Positions 25,084 to 33,755 of a stretch of 47,985 bases of DNA are shown piece by piece (the stretch's first letter is position 1; the number at the start of each line of letters is the position of its first letter). Below the pieces are notes generated by a model. The model worked only from the letters and a program-made list of their open reading frames with translations, made no database searches and was not told the DNA's origin. The stretch is taken from assembly GCA_964396245.1 (NCBI GenBank), contig CAYNEO010000028.1, positions 1-47,985 of the forward strand, given 5' to 3'. Origin of the DNA: CAYNEO01 sp964396245. Its GTDB lineage: Bacteria; Zixibacteria; MSB-5A5; GN15; FEB-12. Made by a program: the position numbers and the translations under genes.

Positions 25084-26669
25084 ATTCGCAGGATCAATTG
25101 ACACGCAGTTCGCTTCTGCTTACGGCCGTACTGGCGGTAGCGCTGGTGCTTATCGCGGGCGGCATGGGCGTCTATGTGCTGGCCGACCGGGACCTGCATA
25201 TGGCTTTCCAGTTTACCTCCCTGGCGATGGAAATCGACCATGTTTACAACGGGCAGGTGGATCACAAGCAGCTGGTCGAATCGGCGCGCGAGGCGATGTT
25301 CGAGCGGCTCGACCGGTTTTCGGGATATATCGACAAAGAGCAGTTCAATCGCATCAACGAGGAATTTTCGGGGGCATACAGCGGTATCGGGGTGACGGTT
25401 GTGCCGCACGAACAGGGACTGCTGATCATGTCGGTGCGGGAAAACGGGCCGGCCGATAAGGTCGGGCTGTTGAGCGGCGATATCCTGATTGCGGCTGACG
25501 GTCATGACCTTGGTGAACTCGGCGCCACCGGGTCAGTGGACCGGCTTCGCGGGCCCGACGGCACCGATGTTCGCGCGGCCGCTTACCGGCCGTCGAACGG
25601 AGACACGGTCGAGGTAACTATTACTCGGGCGCGGATACCGCTGCTCCATATCCCCTACGCCGGCTATATGCCGGACAGTGTCCTCTATGTGCGAATTCTG
25701 GATTTTGAAAGCGGGGCCTCGGAAGACCTGAAAGCGGCGCTGGATTCGCTGCTTACACCCGACAGAAGACCGTCCGGGTTGATTCTCGACCTCCGGGGCA
25801 ATCCCGGCGGGTTGCTTCGCGAGGCATATCACACGGCCAACATGTTTCTGGACGAGGGTCAGTTTATAGTGGGCACCGACGGCCGGTCACGCTGGAACGA
25901 GGAAAAGTATTATTCGACCGGGGCGGATATCACCGGCGGAATTCCGATGGCAGTGCTTGTTGACGGCGGTTCGGCGTCGGCGGCGGAGATTGTCTCCGGT
26001 TCGCTTCAGCAACTCGGGCGCGCCATGCTGGTCGGTGACACGACTTTTGGGAAGGGGCTGGTGCAGGGATTGACACGGTTTCCGAACGGCGACGGCGTGC
26101 GGCTGACGATTTCGCGGTATTACCTTGCCAACGGCGTGTATTTGAATGAGTTCGATTCGACTCTTCATGATATCGGGACCGGTCTCGTGCCCGATTACTA
26201 TGTCGATTTTACCGAGCGGCACCAGTTTCCCCGGGTGCTGGAGAATTCTCTCCTGTTGCAGGAGTTCGCCAACGCCCATCAGGACGAGATAGTCGAACGG
26301 TCGGCGGCGTTCAATTTGTCGGACGATTGGGTGAAGAAGTTCGAGGAGTATGCCAGAGAACAGGGATTTGTATACCATTCGGCGACGACGCAGCAGGCTG
26401 ACCTTCTGACGGACCTGACAGTTCTCGAGCAGAAATCCCAGAAGATGGTGGCGGCGGCGAGAGATATTCTCCATCAGTCTCAGAAGATCGATATGGATCA
26501 GTTTGACTTTTACGGCGGTTACATAAAGAGGCGGCTGAAACAACTGGCTTACGAACGCAAGTTCGGCAGTTACCGCACGTATCGGGACGTCATCGTGCGG
26601 GAACGGCCGGATATTCTTTTTACGGCAGAGCTGCTCAAGCAAACACGGAACGACAAGCAGGGTTCATGA
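25080..26669 (+). CDS. S41-family C-terminal processing peptidase
   Basis: A 529-aa membrane-anchored or exported serine protease. A hydrophobic segment at residues 11-34 is followed by a helical region, a PDZ domain (about 95-190, with YSGIGVTVVPHEQG and GDILIAADG) and the S41 core. The catalytic Ser is residue 300 in GGSASAAEI and the catalytic Lys is residue 325 in TTFGKGLVQ. The C-terminal 150 residues are mostly helical. Related CtpA proteases cut C-terminal tails of envelope proteins, including peptidoglycan hydrolases. Substrates here are unknown. It overlaps tmk and the HAD gene by four bases at each end. Confidence 0.9.
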   Translation: MNSQDQLTRSSLLLTAVLAVALVLIAGGMGVYVLADRDLHMAFQFTSLAMEIDHVYNGQVDHKQLVESAREAMFERLDRFSGYIDKEQFNRINEEFSGAYSGIGVTVVPHEQGLLIMSVRENGPADKVGLLSGDILIAADGHDLGELGATGSVDRLRGPDGTDVRAAAYRPSNGDTVEVTITRARIPLLHIPYAGYMPDSVLYVRILDFESGASEDLKAALDSLLTPDRRPSGLILDLRGNPGGLLREAYHTANMFLDEGQFIVGTDGRSRWNEEKYYSTGADITGGIPMAVLVDGGSASAAEIVSGSLQQLGRAMLVGDTTFGKGLVQGLTRFPNGDGVRLTISRYYLANGVYLNEFDSTLHDIGTGLVPDYYVDFTERHQFPRVLENSLLLQEFANAHQDEIVERSAAFNLSDDWVKKFEEYAREQGFVYHSATTQQADLLTDLTVLEQKSQKMVAAARDILHQSQKIDMDQFDFYGGYIKRRLKQLAYERKFGSYRTYRDVIVRERPDILFTAELLKQTRNDKQGS

Positions 26670-27370
26670 GCACCGGGAAGAACAGATCGCAAACGCTGAT
26701 ATTCTGTGATTTCGACGGTACCGTGGCACGGCGGGATGTCGGTTACAGCCTGTTTCACCGCTTTTCGGGCGGCCGCAACGACGAACTTCTACCGGACTGG
26801 AAAGCCGGGCGGATGACAAGCCGGGAGATACTCGAGCGGGAAGCGGCGATGTGTCACGCGCCGGAAGATGAGGTGTATGCGTTCCTTGACGATTTCGTGA
26901 TCAACTCGGGCTTCGTGGAGTTCGAGCAGACCTGCCGAGAGGAAGGAATACCGGTCGTAATCCTGTCGGATGGGCTGGATATATATGTCCACCGGATACT
27001 TGAGCGATACGAGCTTTCTCATATTCCGGTGCACTGTAACCGGGGGCAGCTGATCGACAACCGGATAACCGTGGAATTTCCCTATCCCCTGGGTTCGTGC
27101 GGACGGTGCGGCAATTGCAAAGGTGATCGCATCGCGGAGTATCGCGCCGACCGCCCGGATGAGGAGCTGTTCGTGATTTTTGTGGGGGATGGAATGTCGG
27201 ATACCTGCGCAATCGGTCAGGCGGACCTGCTTCTGGCCAAAAAAGACCTGGCGCGGTATTGCGTCGAGCACGGAATTGACTTTATTTCATATGATACATT
27301 TTTCGATGTAGCCCGGGTTCTCCACGAACTGGGTATCTTGCCATCTGCGCCCGTGCAAAAAAAGGAATAG
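26666..27370 (+). CDS. HAD-family phosphatase, MtnX/phosphoserine-phosphatase-like
   Basis: A 234-aa HAD phosphatase. Motif I is FCDFDGTVARRD (nucleophile and acid/base Asp of DxDxT), motif II VVILSDG, and motif IV VIFVGDGMSDTCA. It resembles MtnX, the phosphatase of the methionine salvage pathway, and phosphoserine phosphatase-like enzymes. An inserted SCGRCGNCKGD carries three cysteines in a CxxCxxC pattern that may bind metal. No other methionine-salvage gene is in the window, so the substrate is open; its neighbour makes an activated sugar, so a sugar-phosphate is possible. Starts in a 4-base overlap with the S41 gene. Confidence 0.83.
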   Translation: MSTGKNRSQTLIFCDFDGTVARRDVGYSLFHRFSGGRNDELLPDWKAGRMTSREILEREAAMCHAPEDEVYAFLDDFVINSGFVEFEQTCREEGIPVVILSDGLDIYVHRILERYELSHIPVHCNRGQLIDNRITVEFPYPLGSCGRCGNCKGDRIAEYRADRPDEELFVIFVGDGMSDTCAIGQADLLLAKKDLARYCVEHGIDFISYDTFFDVARVLHELGILPSAPVQKKE

Positions 27371-27373
27371 CCA

Positions 27374-29875
27374 GTGAAAGCAGTATTGATGGCCGGCGGG
27401 TTCGGGACGCGGCTTCGTCCGCTCACGATCAATCTGCCGAAGCCGATGGTACCGGTCGGCAATCTGCCGATTATGGAACATGTCGTATCGCTTCTCGCCA
27501 AGCACGGCATTACCGACATTACATCGCTGCTGTACTTCCAACCGGAGATCATACGAGATTATTTCGAGGACGGCAGTCGCTTCGGCGTAAATATGAGTTA
27601 CGTTCAGCCGGACGAGGACTACGGCACCGCCGGGGCGGTCAAACATGCCATAGGCGATTCCGACGAACCGGTGCTGGTGATGTCGGGTGATGTTATCTGC
27701 GATTTCGATTTGACCGAGGCTATTGCCTGGCATAACGAAAAACGGTCTGAAGCGACGATACTCCTGACTCACGTGGAGAACCCGCTTCAGTACGGTATCG
27801 TGATCACGAGTCCGGACGGCAGGATCGTTCGTTTCCTGGAGAAACCGTCGTGGGGCGAGGCCTTCTCGGATACGATCAACACCGGCATTTACATTCTCGA
27901 AGCGAACGCGGTACGGTTGATCCCGCCCAAGACCAATTATGATTTCTCGCAGAATCTCTACCCGCTCATGCTGTCAAAAAGGATGGGGTTGCACGGCAAA
28001 GTCTCTGACGGGTACTGGAAGGATGTGGGAAATGTGAAGGAATACCAGAATGCCCACACGGATCTGTTGTCGGGCAGGCTCGATCTGGACTTGAAGACGG
28101 AGATGCGGGAAATCGGCGAGGCTCGAGTCTACACCGGACAGAACGTGGAGATCGACAGCGCGGTAACGTTCGAGGGGACAGTGGTGCTCGGCGACGGCGT
28201 CCGTCTCGAGGCGGGCGTGAAAGTGACATCATCGGCCATCGGTTCCGGCACGCGCGTGGGTCGGGGCTCGCAGGTAAGCAACAGCGTCGTGTGGTCGCGC
28301 AACAGTATCGGTCATGAATCGAGTATCGATAATGCGATTGTCTGCAACAACTGCCGTCTGGGACATAATGTCCGGCTGCACGACAACGTGATCGTGTCGG
28401 ACAACTGCTTTATCGGCGACTCGGCGACAGTCAAGGCGAACTGCAAGATCTGGCCGGACAAGGTCGTGGATGCGGGCGCGATCGTGTCGTCGTCGATGGT
28501 CTGGGGCGACAAGTGGAACCGCGAGTTGTTCACGGACTCGAAAATTACGGGGCTGGCGCTGACCGAGATCACGCCGGAGATGGCGGTTCGTCTCGGGACG
28601 GCGCTGGGCGCCACGCTCGGACAGGGAGCATCGGTGGTGACGAGCCGGGATGCTTCGGATATTTCCCGACTTCTCCGGCGGGGTCTCCTGTCGGGGATGC
28701 TGGCGGCGGGAGTCAATGTTTCCGACCTGGAGACGACACCGATACCCATTGTTCGGTACGAGTTGAGCAAGGGCAACTACACCGCCGGGATTTATGTCCG
28801 CCACAATCCGGCCGACTATCGCGAAATCGATTTTATTCTTCTCGACGGCAACGGGCTGGACATGCCCAATTCCAAGCTGAAAAAGATCGAACGCAACTAT
28901 TTCGGTGAGGATTACGAGCGGGCGACGCTGGACAAGATCGGCCACCTGGAACGACCGCAGCGGGTGCTGGTGAATTACCGTCAGGATTTCATGTCGGAGA
29001 TCGATATCGGCCTGATTAAGAAGGCCGGGTTCAAGATTGTGATCGATTATTCCAACGGGGCGGCGAGTGCCATTTTCCCGACGCTGTTCTCGCGGCTGGG
29101 AATCCGGGCAACCGAGCTCAACGCTTATCTCGACCCGCGCAAGTTTTCGACGTCTCCCGAAGAGCAGTCTCAGTCAATCGTGCAGTTGTCGGCGATAGTG
29201 AGTTCACTGAAGACCGATATCGGAATTTTGCTGAACTCGGCAGCCGAGAAACTGACGGTTGTCGACGAAAACGGGCGGCCGGTCGACAGTCAGCTTCTGC
29301 TTCTGATGGTTACCGAGCTGTTTTTGAAGACCCATGAGTCGAAACGGATAGCGGTGCCCGTGGGAGCATCGATGGGCGTCGAGGAGATAGCCCGTCAGTT
29401 CGGCACCGAGGTAATCCGGGTGGCGAACAGTCACCGGGCCATGATGGAGGTGTACGGCGACGGTGAGGTCGAGTTTGTGGGCGGTACGAGAGGCGGCTTC
29501 ATCTTCCCCGGATTCCAGATGGGCGCCGACGCCATGCTGGCGGTGGTGAAAATACTCGAGATGATGGCCAAAACGCGGAGCCGTTTCGGGCAGTTACGGA
29601 AGAAATACGAGGATCTCGACCGCCAGGATATCTCCATTCCCTGCCCGTGGTCGATGAAAAGCAAGGTTATGCGCCGGTTGATTACCGGCACGGATGATAA
29701 AGAACGTCAGCTTGTCGACGGCGTGCGCATTTTCGAGGACGACGGCTGGGTGTTGATTACCCCCGATCGATTCAAGGCATCATTCAATATTCTGGCGGAA
29801 TCGCGGTCGCGAGAAAAGACATCGAGGCTGCTGGATCAGTACCGGGCGTTTGTTGAAGAGTGCCAGAACAACTGA
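27374..29875 (+). CDS. nucleotidyltransferase fused to a degenerate phosphomannomutase-like module
   Basis: An 833-aa three-part protein. Residues 1-235 are an intact sugar-phosphate nucleotidyltransferase (GGFGTRLRPLT, LPKPM, SGDV, EKPSWG, INTGIY), most like mannose-1-phosphate guanylyltransferase. Residues 250-370 are hexapeptide repeats forming a left-handed beta helix. Residues 380-833 have the phosphomannomutase/phosphoglucomutase fold, but catalytic motifs are lost: the phosphoserine motif TASHNP reads YVRHNP (Arg476 for Ser), the metal loop DGDADR reads NSAAEK (621-626), and the sugar loop GGEQSGH reads GGTRGGF (703-709). Similar large fusions occur in cyanobacteria and actinobacteria. 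GTG start with AAGGA eight bases ahead. Last of the four-gene run. Confidence 0.87.
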   Translation: MKAVLMAGGFGTRLRPLTINLPKPMVPVGNLPIMEHVVSLLAKHGITDITSLLYFQPEIIRDYFEDGSRFGVNMSYVQPDEDYGTAGAVKHAIGDSDEPVLVMSGDVICDFDLTEAIAWHNEKRSEATILLTHVENPLQYGIVITSPDGRIVRFLEKPSWGEAFSDTINTGIYILEANAVRLIPPKTNYDFSQNLYPLMLSKRMGLHGKVSDGYWKDVGNVKEYQNAHTDLLSGRLDLDLKTEMREIGEARVYTGQNVEIDSAVTFEGTVVLGDGVRLEAGVKVTSSAIGSGTRVGRGSQVSNSVVWSRNSIGHESSIDNAIVCNNCRLGHNVRLHDNVIVSDNCFIGDSATVKANCKIWPDKVVDAGAIVSSSMVWGDKWNRELFTDSKITGLALTEITPEMAVRLGTALGATLGQGASVVTSRDASDISRLLRRGLLSGMLAAGVNVSDLETTPIPIVRYELSKGNYTAGIYVRHNPADYREIDFILLDGNGLDMPNSKLKKIERNYFGEDYERATLDKIGHLERPQRVLVNYRQDFMSEIDIGLIKKAGFKIVIDYSNGAASAIFPTLFSRLGIRATELNAYLDPRKFSTSPEEQSQSIVQLSAIVSSLKTDIGILLNSAAEKLTVVDENGRPVDSQLLLLMVTELFLKTHESKRIAVPVGASMGVEEIARQFGTEVIRVANSHRAMMEVYGDGEVEFVGGTRGGFIFPGFQMGADAMLAVVKILEMMAKTRSRFGQLRKKYEDLDRQDISIPCPWSMKSKVMRRLITGTDDKERQLVDGVRIFEDDGWVLITPDRFKASFNILAESRSREKTSRLLDQYRAFVEECQNN

Positions 29876-29951
29876 GTCCGGTCAATCAAATTAGCTGATA
29901 AATGGGCAGGACGGGCGCTTGCCTGCCTGCGCATGTTTCGGACAATCCGGA

Positions 29952-29970
29952 GCCGGCCTGTCGGGCCGGC
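29952..29970. repeat. GC-rich hairpin in the intergenic region upstream of the chemoreceptor gene
   Basis: The 250 bases between 29876 and 30125 contain a perfect 7-bp inverted repeat, GCCGGCC (29952-29958) and GGCCGGC (29964-29970), inside a stretch of repeated GGCCTGTC-type words. No T-run follows, so it is not a terminator. It resembles a dispersed intergenic repeat. Nothing else is recognised here except a 10-bp palindrome ATGATATCAT at 30013. Confidence 0.5.
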
Positions 29971-30125
29971 CTGTCCTATCCCCTAAAGAGCCGGTCAGAT
30001 AATCCGAAAACAATGATATCATGTAGATTAGCAACCGTGGAGCAGATCCTCCATTGTGTCAGACCGCCGATAACCAGCTCAAGGAATACCGGTCAGCGTA
30101 AATGACGTGGTTGGGAAGGTGCACC

Positions 30126-31880
30126 GTGTTCAAGAATCTCAAAATCGGGAAGAAGCTTGGTCTCGGGTTTGGAGTAGTCCTGATCCTGCTGGCGACGACC
30201 AGCGTGTATAACTACGCCAGCTTCCGCAAGATGAAAGCGCAGATGGCCCTGAACGAGACGGCCGAAGCGAACAAGACATTCGTGATCAAGAAAGAAGTCG
30301 ATCACCTTCAGTGGGCGGTCGGGCTGTCGGAGCTTTTTCTCGACGCCAACGTCAATAAGGTAAGTGTCGAGAAAGATCCGCAGAAATGTACGTTCGGCCG
30401 GTGGTTGTACTCCGAGGGGGGCAGGCAGATGTTCGCCGGGGATTCCACAATGGAAGCCCTGTACAAGAAGATCGAGAGCGCTCACGCCGACATGCATTCA
30501 TCGGCGGTCAAAATCGACAAGTTCTGGGACCCGGAGGACGAGACGTGGCAGGAGGAAGCGCGGCGTATTTTTGAGCTCGACACGAAGCGCCTCGAAGGAG
30601 AGATCCAGGGATACCTGGCACAGCTGGAAAAGCATTACGCCGCGATCGCCGATCAAACCAATCGGGAAACGCAGGCATCGATGAATCACACCCTCGCGGT
30701 TATGGCGACGCTGTCACTTCTGGGCATCCTGTTCGGGCTCCTGGCGGCGTGGTTCATCACGCGTATTATCACGGTGCCGATATCGAACATTGCGCTGGTG
30801 GCCAAGGAAATCTCGCTCGGCGAGGTTGATCACGATATCACCATTGAATCGAAGGATGAAATCGGCATGCTGGCGGCGGCGTTCCGCAAGCTGATCGAAT
30901 ACATGAAAGAACTCGGCATTGCCGCGAAGCGGATTGCCGATAATGACCTGACGGTGGTTGTGGAGCCGAAGTCGGACAAGGATGCCCTCGGTCAGTCATT
31001 CCGGACGATGGTGATGAACCTGACCTCGATGATTCGTCAGCTGGCCGAAAACGCCACTCAGCTGGTGACGACGGCCAATCAAATCGCGACGTCATCGGAG
31101 GAGATGTCCCGCGGCTCACAGGATCAGGCGGAGCAGGTCAATCAGGTATCGGCGGCGATAGAGCAGATGACCTCGACCATACTGGAATCCTCGAAGAGCG
31201 CAGGCGAGGCGACCGACGTGTCGCGAGGGGCATCGGACACGGCCACCTCGGGCGGGCAGATTGTCAGCGATACGATTCACGGGATGCAAAAGATTGCGTC
31301 GGTGGTAAGGGAGTCGGCTCAGTCGATCGGGAAGCTGGCCAAATCGGCGGATCAGATCGGCAAGATTACGGCGGTTATCGATGATATCGCCGACCAGACC
31401 AATTTGCTGGCGCTCAATGCCGCTATCGAGGCAGCCAGGGCGGGCGAACAGGGTCGCGGTTTTGCGGTGGTCGCGGATGAGGTTCGTCGGCTGGCGGATC
31501 GGACGAGTAAGGCTACCAGCGAGATCAATGAGATGATCAAGGGAATTCAGGAGCAGACCAGCGAGGCAGTGCAGTCAATGGAGACCGGTATCCAGGAGGT
31601 CGACCGCGGGCGGGAACTGGCTGACCGGGCGGGAAACAGCCTGAACCAGATCGTGACGATGTCACAGCGGGTGATGGATATGATTCAGCAAATCGCGACC
31701 GCGTCGGAGGAGCAATCCACGGCGGCTGAGCAGATTTCCAAGACTATCGAGCACGTTTCGGCGGTAACGCGCGAGACGGCGGGCGGGGCGGAACAGTCTG
31801 CGGCTGCGGCGGAGCAGTTGAATCGTCAGGCGGAAAACCTGCAGTCGATGGTGGCGCGGTTCAAACTGCATTCGCTCTAG
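30126..31880 (+). CDS. methyl-accepting chemotaxis protein with an extracytoplasmic CZB zinc-binding domain
   Basis: A 584-aa chemoreceptor. Membrane segments at about 13-32 and 190-212 bracket a periplasmic sensor with the CZB pattern: His60 in HLQW, Cys88 in CTFGRWL, and His120/His124 in AHADMH, matching the 3-His/1-Cys zinc site. A HAMP domain (about 212-265) and a second HAMP-like stretch precede the signalling hairpin, whose tip reads DQTNLLALNAAIEAARAGEQGRGFAVVAD (two adjoining halves). No C-terminal CheR-binding pentapeptide is seen. I prefer the GTG at 30126 (AAGG six bases before, and MFKNLKIGKK is the usual receptor start) over an ATG at 30102. No che genes are nearby. Confidence 0.9.
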   Translation: MFKNLKIGKKLGLGFGVVLILLATTSVYNYASFRKMKAQMALNETAEANKTFVIKKEVDHLQWAVGLSELFLDANVNKVSVEKDPQKCTFGRWLYSEGGRQMFAGDSTMEALYKKIESAHADMHSSAVKIDKFWDPEDETWQEEARRIFELDTKRLEGEIQGYLAQLEKHYAAIADQTNRETQASMNHTLAVMATLSLLGILFGLLAAWFITRIITVPISNIALVAKEISLGEVDHDITIESKDEIGMLAAAFRKLIEYMKELGIAAKRIADNDLTVVVEPKSDKDALGQSFRTMVMNLTSMIRQLAENATQLVTTANQIATSSEEMSRGSQDQAEQVNQVSAAIEQMTSTILESSKSAGEATDVSRGASDTATSGGQIVSDTIHGMQKIASVVRESAQSIGKLAKSADQIGKITAVIDDIADQTNLLALNAAIEAARAGEQGRGFAVVADEVRRLADRTSKATSEINEMIKGIQEQTSEAVQSMETGIQEVDRGRELADRAGNSLNQIVTMSQRVMDMIQQIATASEEQSTAAEQISKTIEHVSAVTRETAGGAEQSAAAAEQLNRQAENLQSMVARFKLHSL

Positions 31881-31907
31881 ACAATTGACAGAGAGACAGA
31901 TAAGAGA

Positions 31908-31935
31908 AGGCCGCCTCGTCATCGGGCGGCTTTTT
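31908..31935 (+). terminator. intrinsic terminator after the chemoreceptor gene
   Basis: GCCGCC (31910-31915) pairs with GGCGGC (31925-31930), extended by weaker pairs on the outside, and is followed by five T residues. Confidence 0.8.
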
Positions 31936-31975
31936 CATTTGGCTAATTTTACGTCGGCAACCGGGTTTTTTGACA

Positions 31976-32006
31976 AAAAAGAACCGCCGGTGGTTGGGGC
32001 CGGCGG
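31976..32006 (-). terminator. orphan minus-strand terminator
   Basis: CCGCCGG (31984-31990) pairs with CCGGCGG (32000-32006). The T-rich run TTCTTTTTT follows the hairpin only when read on the minus strand (31983-31975). No minus-strand gene is upstream of it, so it either protects against antisense transcription or ends an unrecognised small RNA from the 357-base intergenic region 31881-32237. Confidence 0.55.
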
Positions 32007-32185
32007 TAGCGAATGATAGGTCGGGAATTGCGTTCTATCGGGATGAAGCTATATCCTCAGCAATTCAATAATGGTATACGGCGGTTTGTTAGGAATGTTT
32101 CGCCGGCAGGCGGAAAACAGGCATGATTTTGGCGAAAATTCTTAGGCCTTGCGCCGCAACATTATTCTATTATTTTCTGTTCTTA

Positions 32186-32201
32186 CTCGGACCGGTCCGA
32201 G
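32186..32201. promoter_or_regulatory. 16-bp perfect palindrome upstream of asnS
   Basis: CTCGGACCGGTCCGAG is a perfect palindrome without spacer, 36 bases upstream of the asnS start. It is preceded by an AT-rich, promoter-like tract (32161-32180). It could be a dimeric regulator's binding site or a leader hairpin. No hexamers good enough to call a promoter were found. Confidence 0.45.
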
Positions 32202-32237
32202 CGTTCGGCCGGCCTAAACCACAGATTGAAAGTCGAT

Positions 32238-33635
32238 ATGGATTACAAGATTCGCGTCAAAATCGCCCGAATTCTGGTCGAGGACCAGATTCCGGTCAAC
32301 TCGGAAATCACTGTCCTGGGGTGGGTCCGGACGGTTCGGGTCGGCAAAGGGGTCGCCTTTGTCAACGTAAACGACGGCTCTTGCATGGACAGCCTTCAGG
32401 CGGTCATTGCCGAGCCGGACAAGCACCCGGTACTCAAGAAGCTTCTGACCGGGGCTTCGGTCAGAGTGAAAGGGAAACTGGTAGCATCGCAGGGCAAAGG
32501 ACAGAAGTACGAACTGGCGGTATCATCGCTTGATTTGATCGGCGAGGCGGATGCCACCTATCCCCTGCAGCCCAAACGGCATACTTTCGAGTTCCTTCGA
32601 GAGGTGGCGCACCTGCGGCCGCGGACGAACACGTTCGGCGCGGTGAACCGGATTCGATCCAGGCTCGCTTACGGAATACACAAGTATTACCAGGAACGGG
32701 GATTTTACTATATCCATACGCCGATCATCTCGGCCTCGGATTGCGAGGGCGCCGGTGATTTGTTCCACGTGACGACTCTCGATCTCAAGGAAGTACCGCG
32801 CGAGGAAGGCCGTATCGACTGGGAGAAGGATTTTTTCGCGGCGGAGGCGTTCCTGACGGTATCGGGGCAGCTGGAGGGTGAGCTGCTGGCGACGGCGCTG
32901 GGTGATATCTATACGTTCGGTCCGACATTCCGGGCGGAGAATTCCAACACGAGCCGTCATGCCTCGGAGTTCTGGATGATCGAGCCGGAGATGGCCTTCG
33001 CCGAGCTGGTCGACGACATGGACCTGGCCGAGGATTTCCTGAAGTGGTTGTTCCGGTATGCAATCGAGGATTGCGCCGATGAGATGGCATTTTTCGGGAA
33101 ATGGATAGACAAGGATGTACAGAAGACGCTCGAGGGCGTGATTGAATCGCAGTTCGAACGGATCGCCTACACCGAGGCGATTGATATCCTGAAGGCATCG
33201 AAGGAGAAATTCGAGTACCCGGTTGACTGGGGGCTCGATCTTCAGTCGGAACACGAGCGGTATCTTACCGAGAAGAAGTTCAGGCGACCGGTGATTGTCT
33301 ATGACTACCCGGCCAAGATCAAAGCGTTCTACATGCGGTTGAACGATGACGGCGAGACGGTCCGGGCCATGGATGTGCTGGTACCGAAGGTCGGCGAAAT
33401 TATCGGTGGCAGCCAGCGTGAGGAGCGCTACGACGTCCTCGAGGAAAGGATCAAGAGTCTCGGGCTTGGAGATATCGAGAATTACCGCTGGTACCTGGAT
33501 ATCCGCAAGTATGGTACGGTCCCCCATGCCGGGTTCGGGCTGGGATTTGACCGGGTGCTGATGTATATCACGGGTATGACGAACATTCGCGACGTTATCC
33601 CATTCCCCCGCGTACCCCGGTGGGCGAAGTTCTAA
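32238..33635 (+). CDS. asnS: asparaginyl-tRNA synthetase
   Basis: A 465-aa class IIb aminoacyl-tRNA synthetase charging tRNA-Asn. An N-terminal OB-fold anticodon-binding domain (about residues 10-105) precedes the catalytic domain. Motif 2 reads FRAENSNTSRHASEFWMIEPEM and motif 3 lies in GFGLGFDRVLMYITGMTNIRD, with the typical terminal RVPRWAKF; the N-S-N and FWMIEPE features distinguish AsnRS from AspRS. Its presence argues that this organism can make Asn-tRNA directly rather than only by transamidation. The ATG at 32238 begins MDYKIRV; a TTG four codons upstream is less likely. Confidence 0.94.
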   Translation: MDYKIRVKIARILVEDQIPVNSEITVLGWVRTVRVGKGVAFVNVNDGSCMDSLQAVIAEPDKHPVLKKLLTGASVRVKGKLVASQGKGQKYELAVSSLDLIGEADATYPLQPKRHTFEFLREVAHLRPRTNTFGAVNRIRSRLAYGIHKYYQERGFYYIHTPIISASDCEGAGDLFHVTTLDLKEVPREEGRIDWEKDFFAAEAFLTVSGQLEGELLATALGDIYTFGPTFRAENSNTSRHASEFWMIEPEMAFAELVDDMDLAEDFLKWLFRYAIEDCADEMAFFGKWIDKDVQKTLEGVIESQFERIAYTEAIDILKASKEKFEYPVDWGLDLQSEHERYLTEKKFRRPVIVYDYPAKIKAFYMRLNDDGETVRAMDVLVPKVGEIIGGSQREERYDVLEERIKSLGLGDIENYRWYLDIRKYGTVPHAGFGLGFDRVLMYITGMTNIRDVIPFPRVPRWAKF

Positions 33636-33661
33636 GTTAGACTCTATCGGCAGACATAGGC

Positions 33662-33695
33662 GGCCGGCGATATTAGATATCGTCGGTCTTTTTTT
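33662..33695 (+). terminator. intrinsic terminator after asnS
   Basis: CCGGCGATAT (33664-33673) pairs with ATATCGTCGG (33677-33686), one G-U pair, around a 3-base loop, extended by two weaker outer pairs and followed by seven T residues from 33689. Confidence 0.88.
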
Positions 33696-33755
33696 ATGTC
33701 TCTTGGCGGCTAAAAGGGAGAACGTGCATCTGACGGGAAATAACCGAATTTACAC

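Noticed and set aside
29952..29970. Terminator for the fusion gene ending at 29875
   Set aside because: The hairpin has no following T-run on either strand, so it is more likely a repeat element.
31881..32237. T-box or other amino-acid riboswitch upstream of asnS
   Set aside because: I found no T-box sequence, specifier stem or terminator/antiterminator pair, only a palindrome and a minus-strand hairpin.
32523..33527. 334-aa minus-strand ORF opposite asnS
   Set aside because: Shadow of asnS, which has full catalytic motifs; the antisense product is compositionally odd and has no family match.
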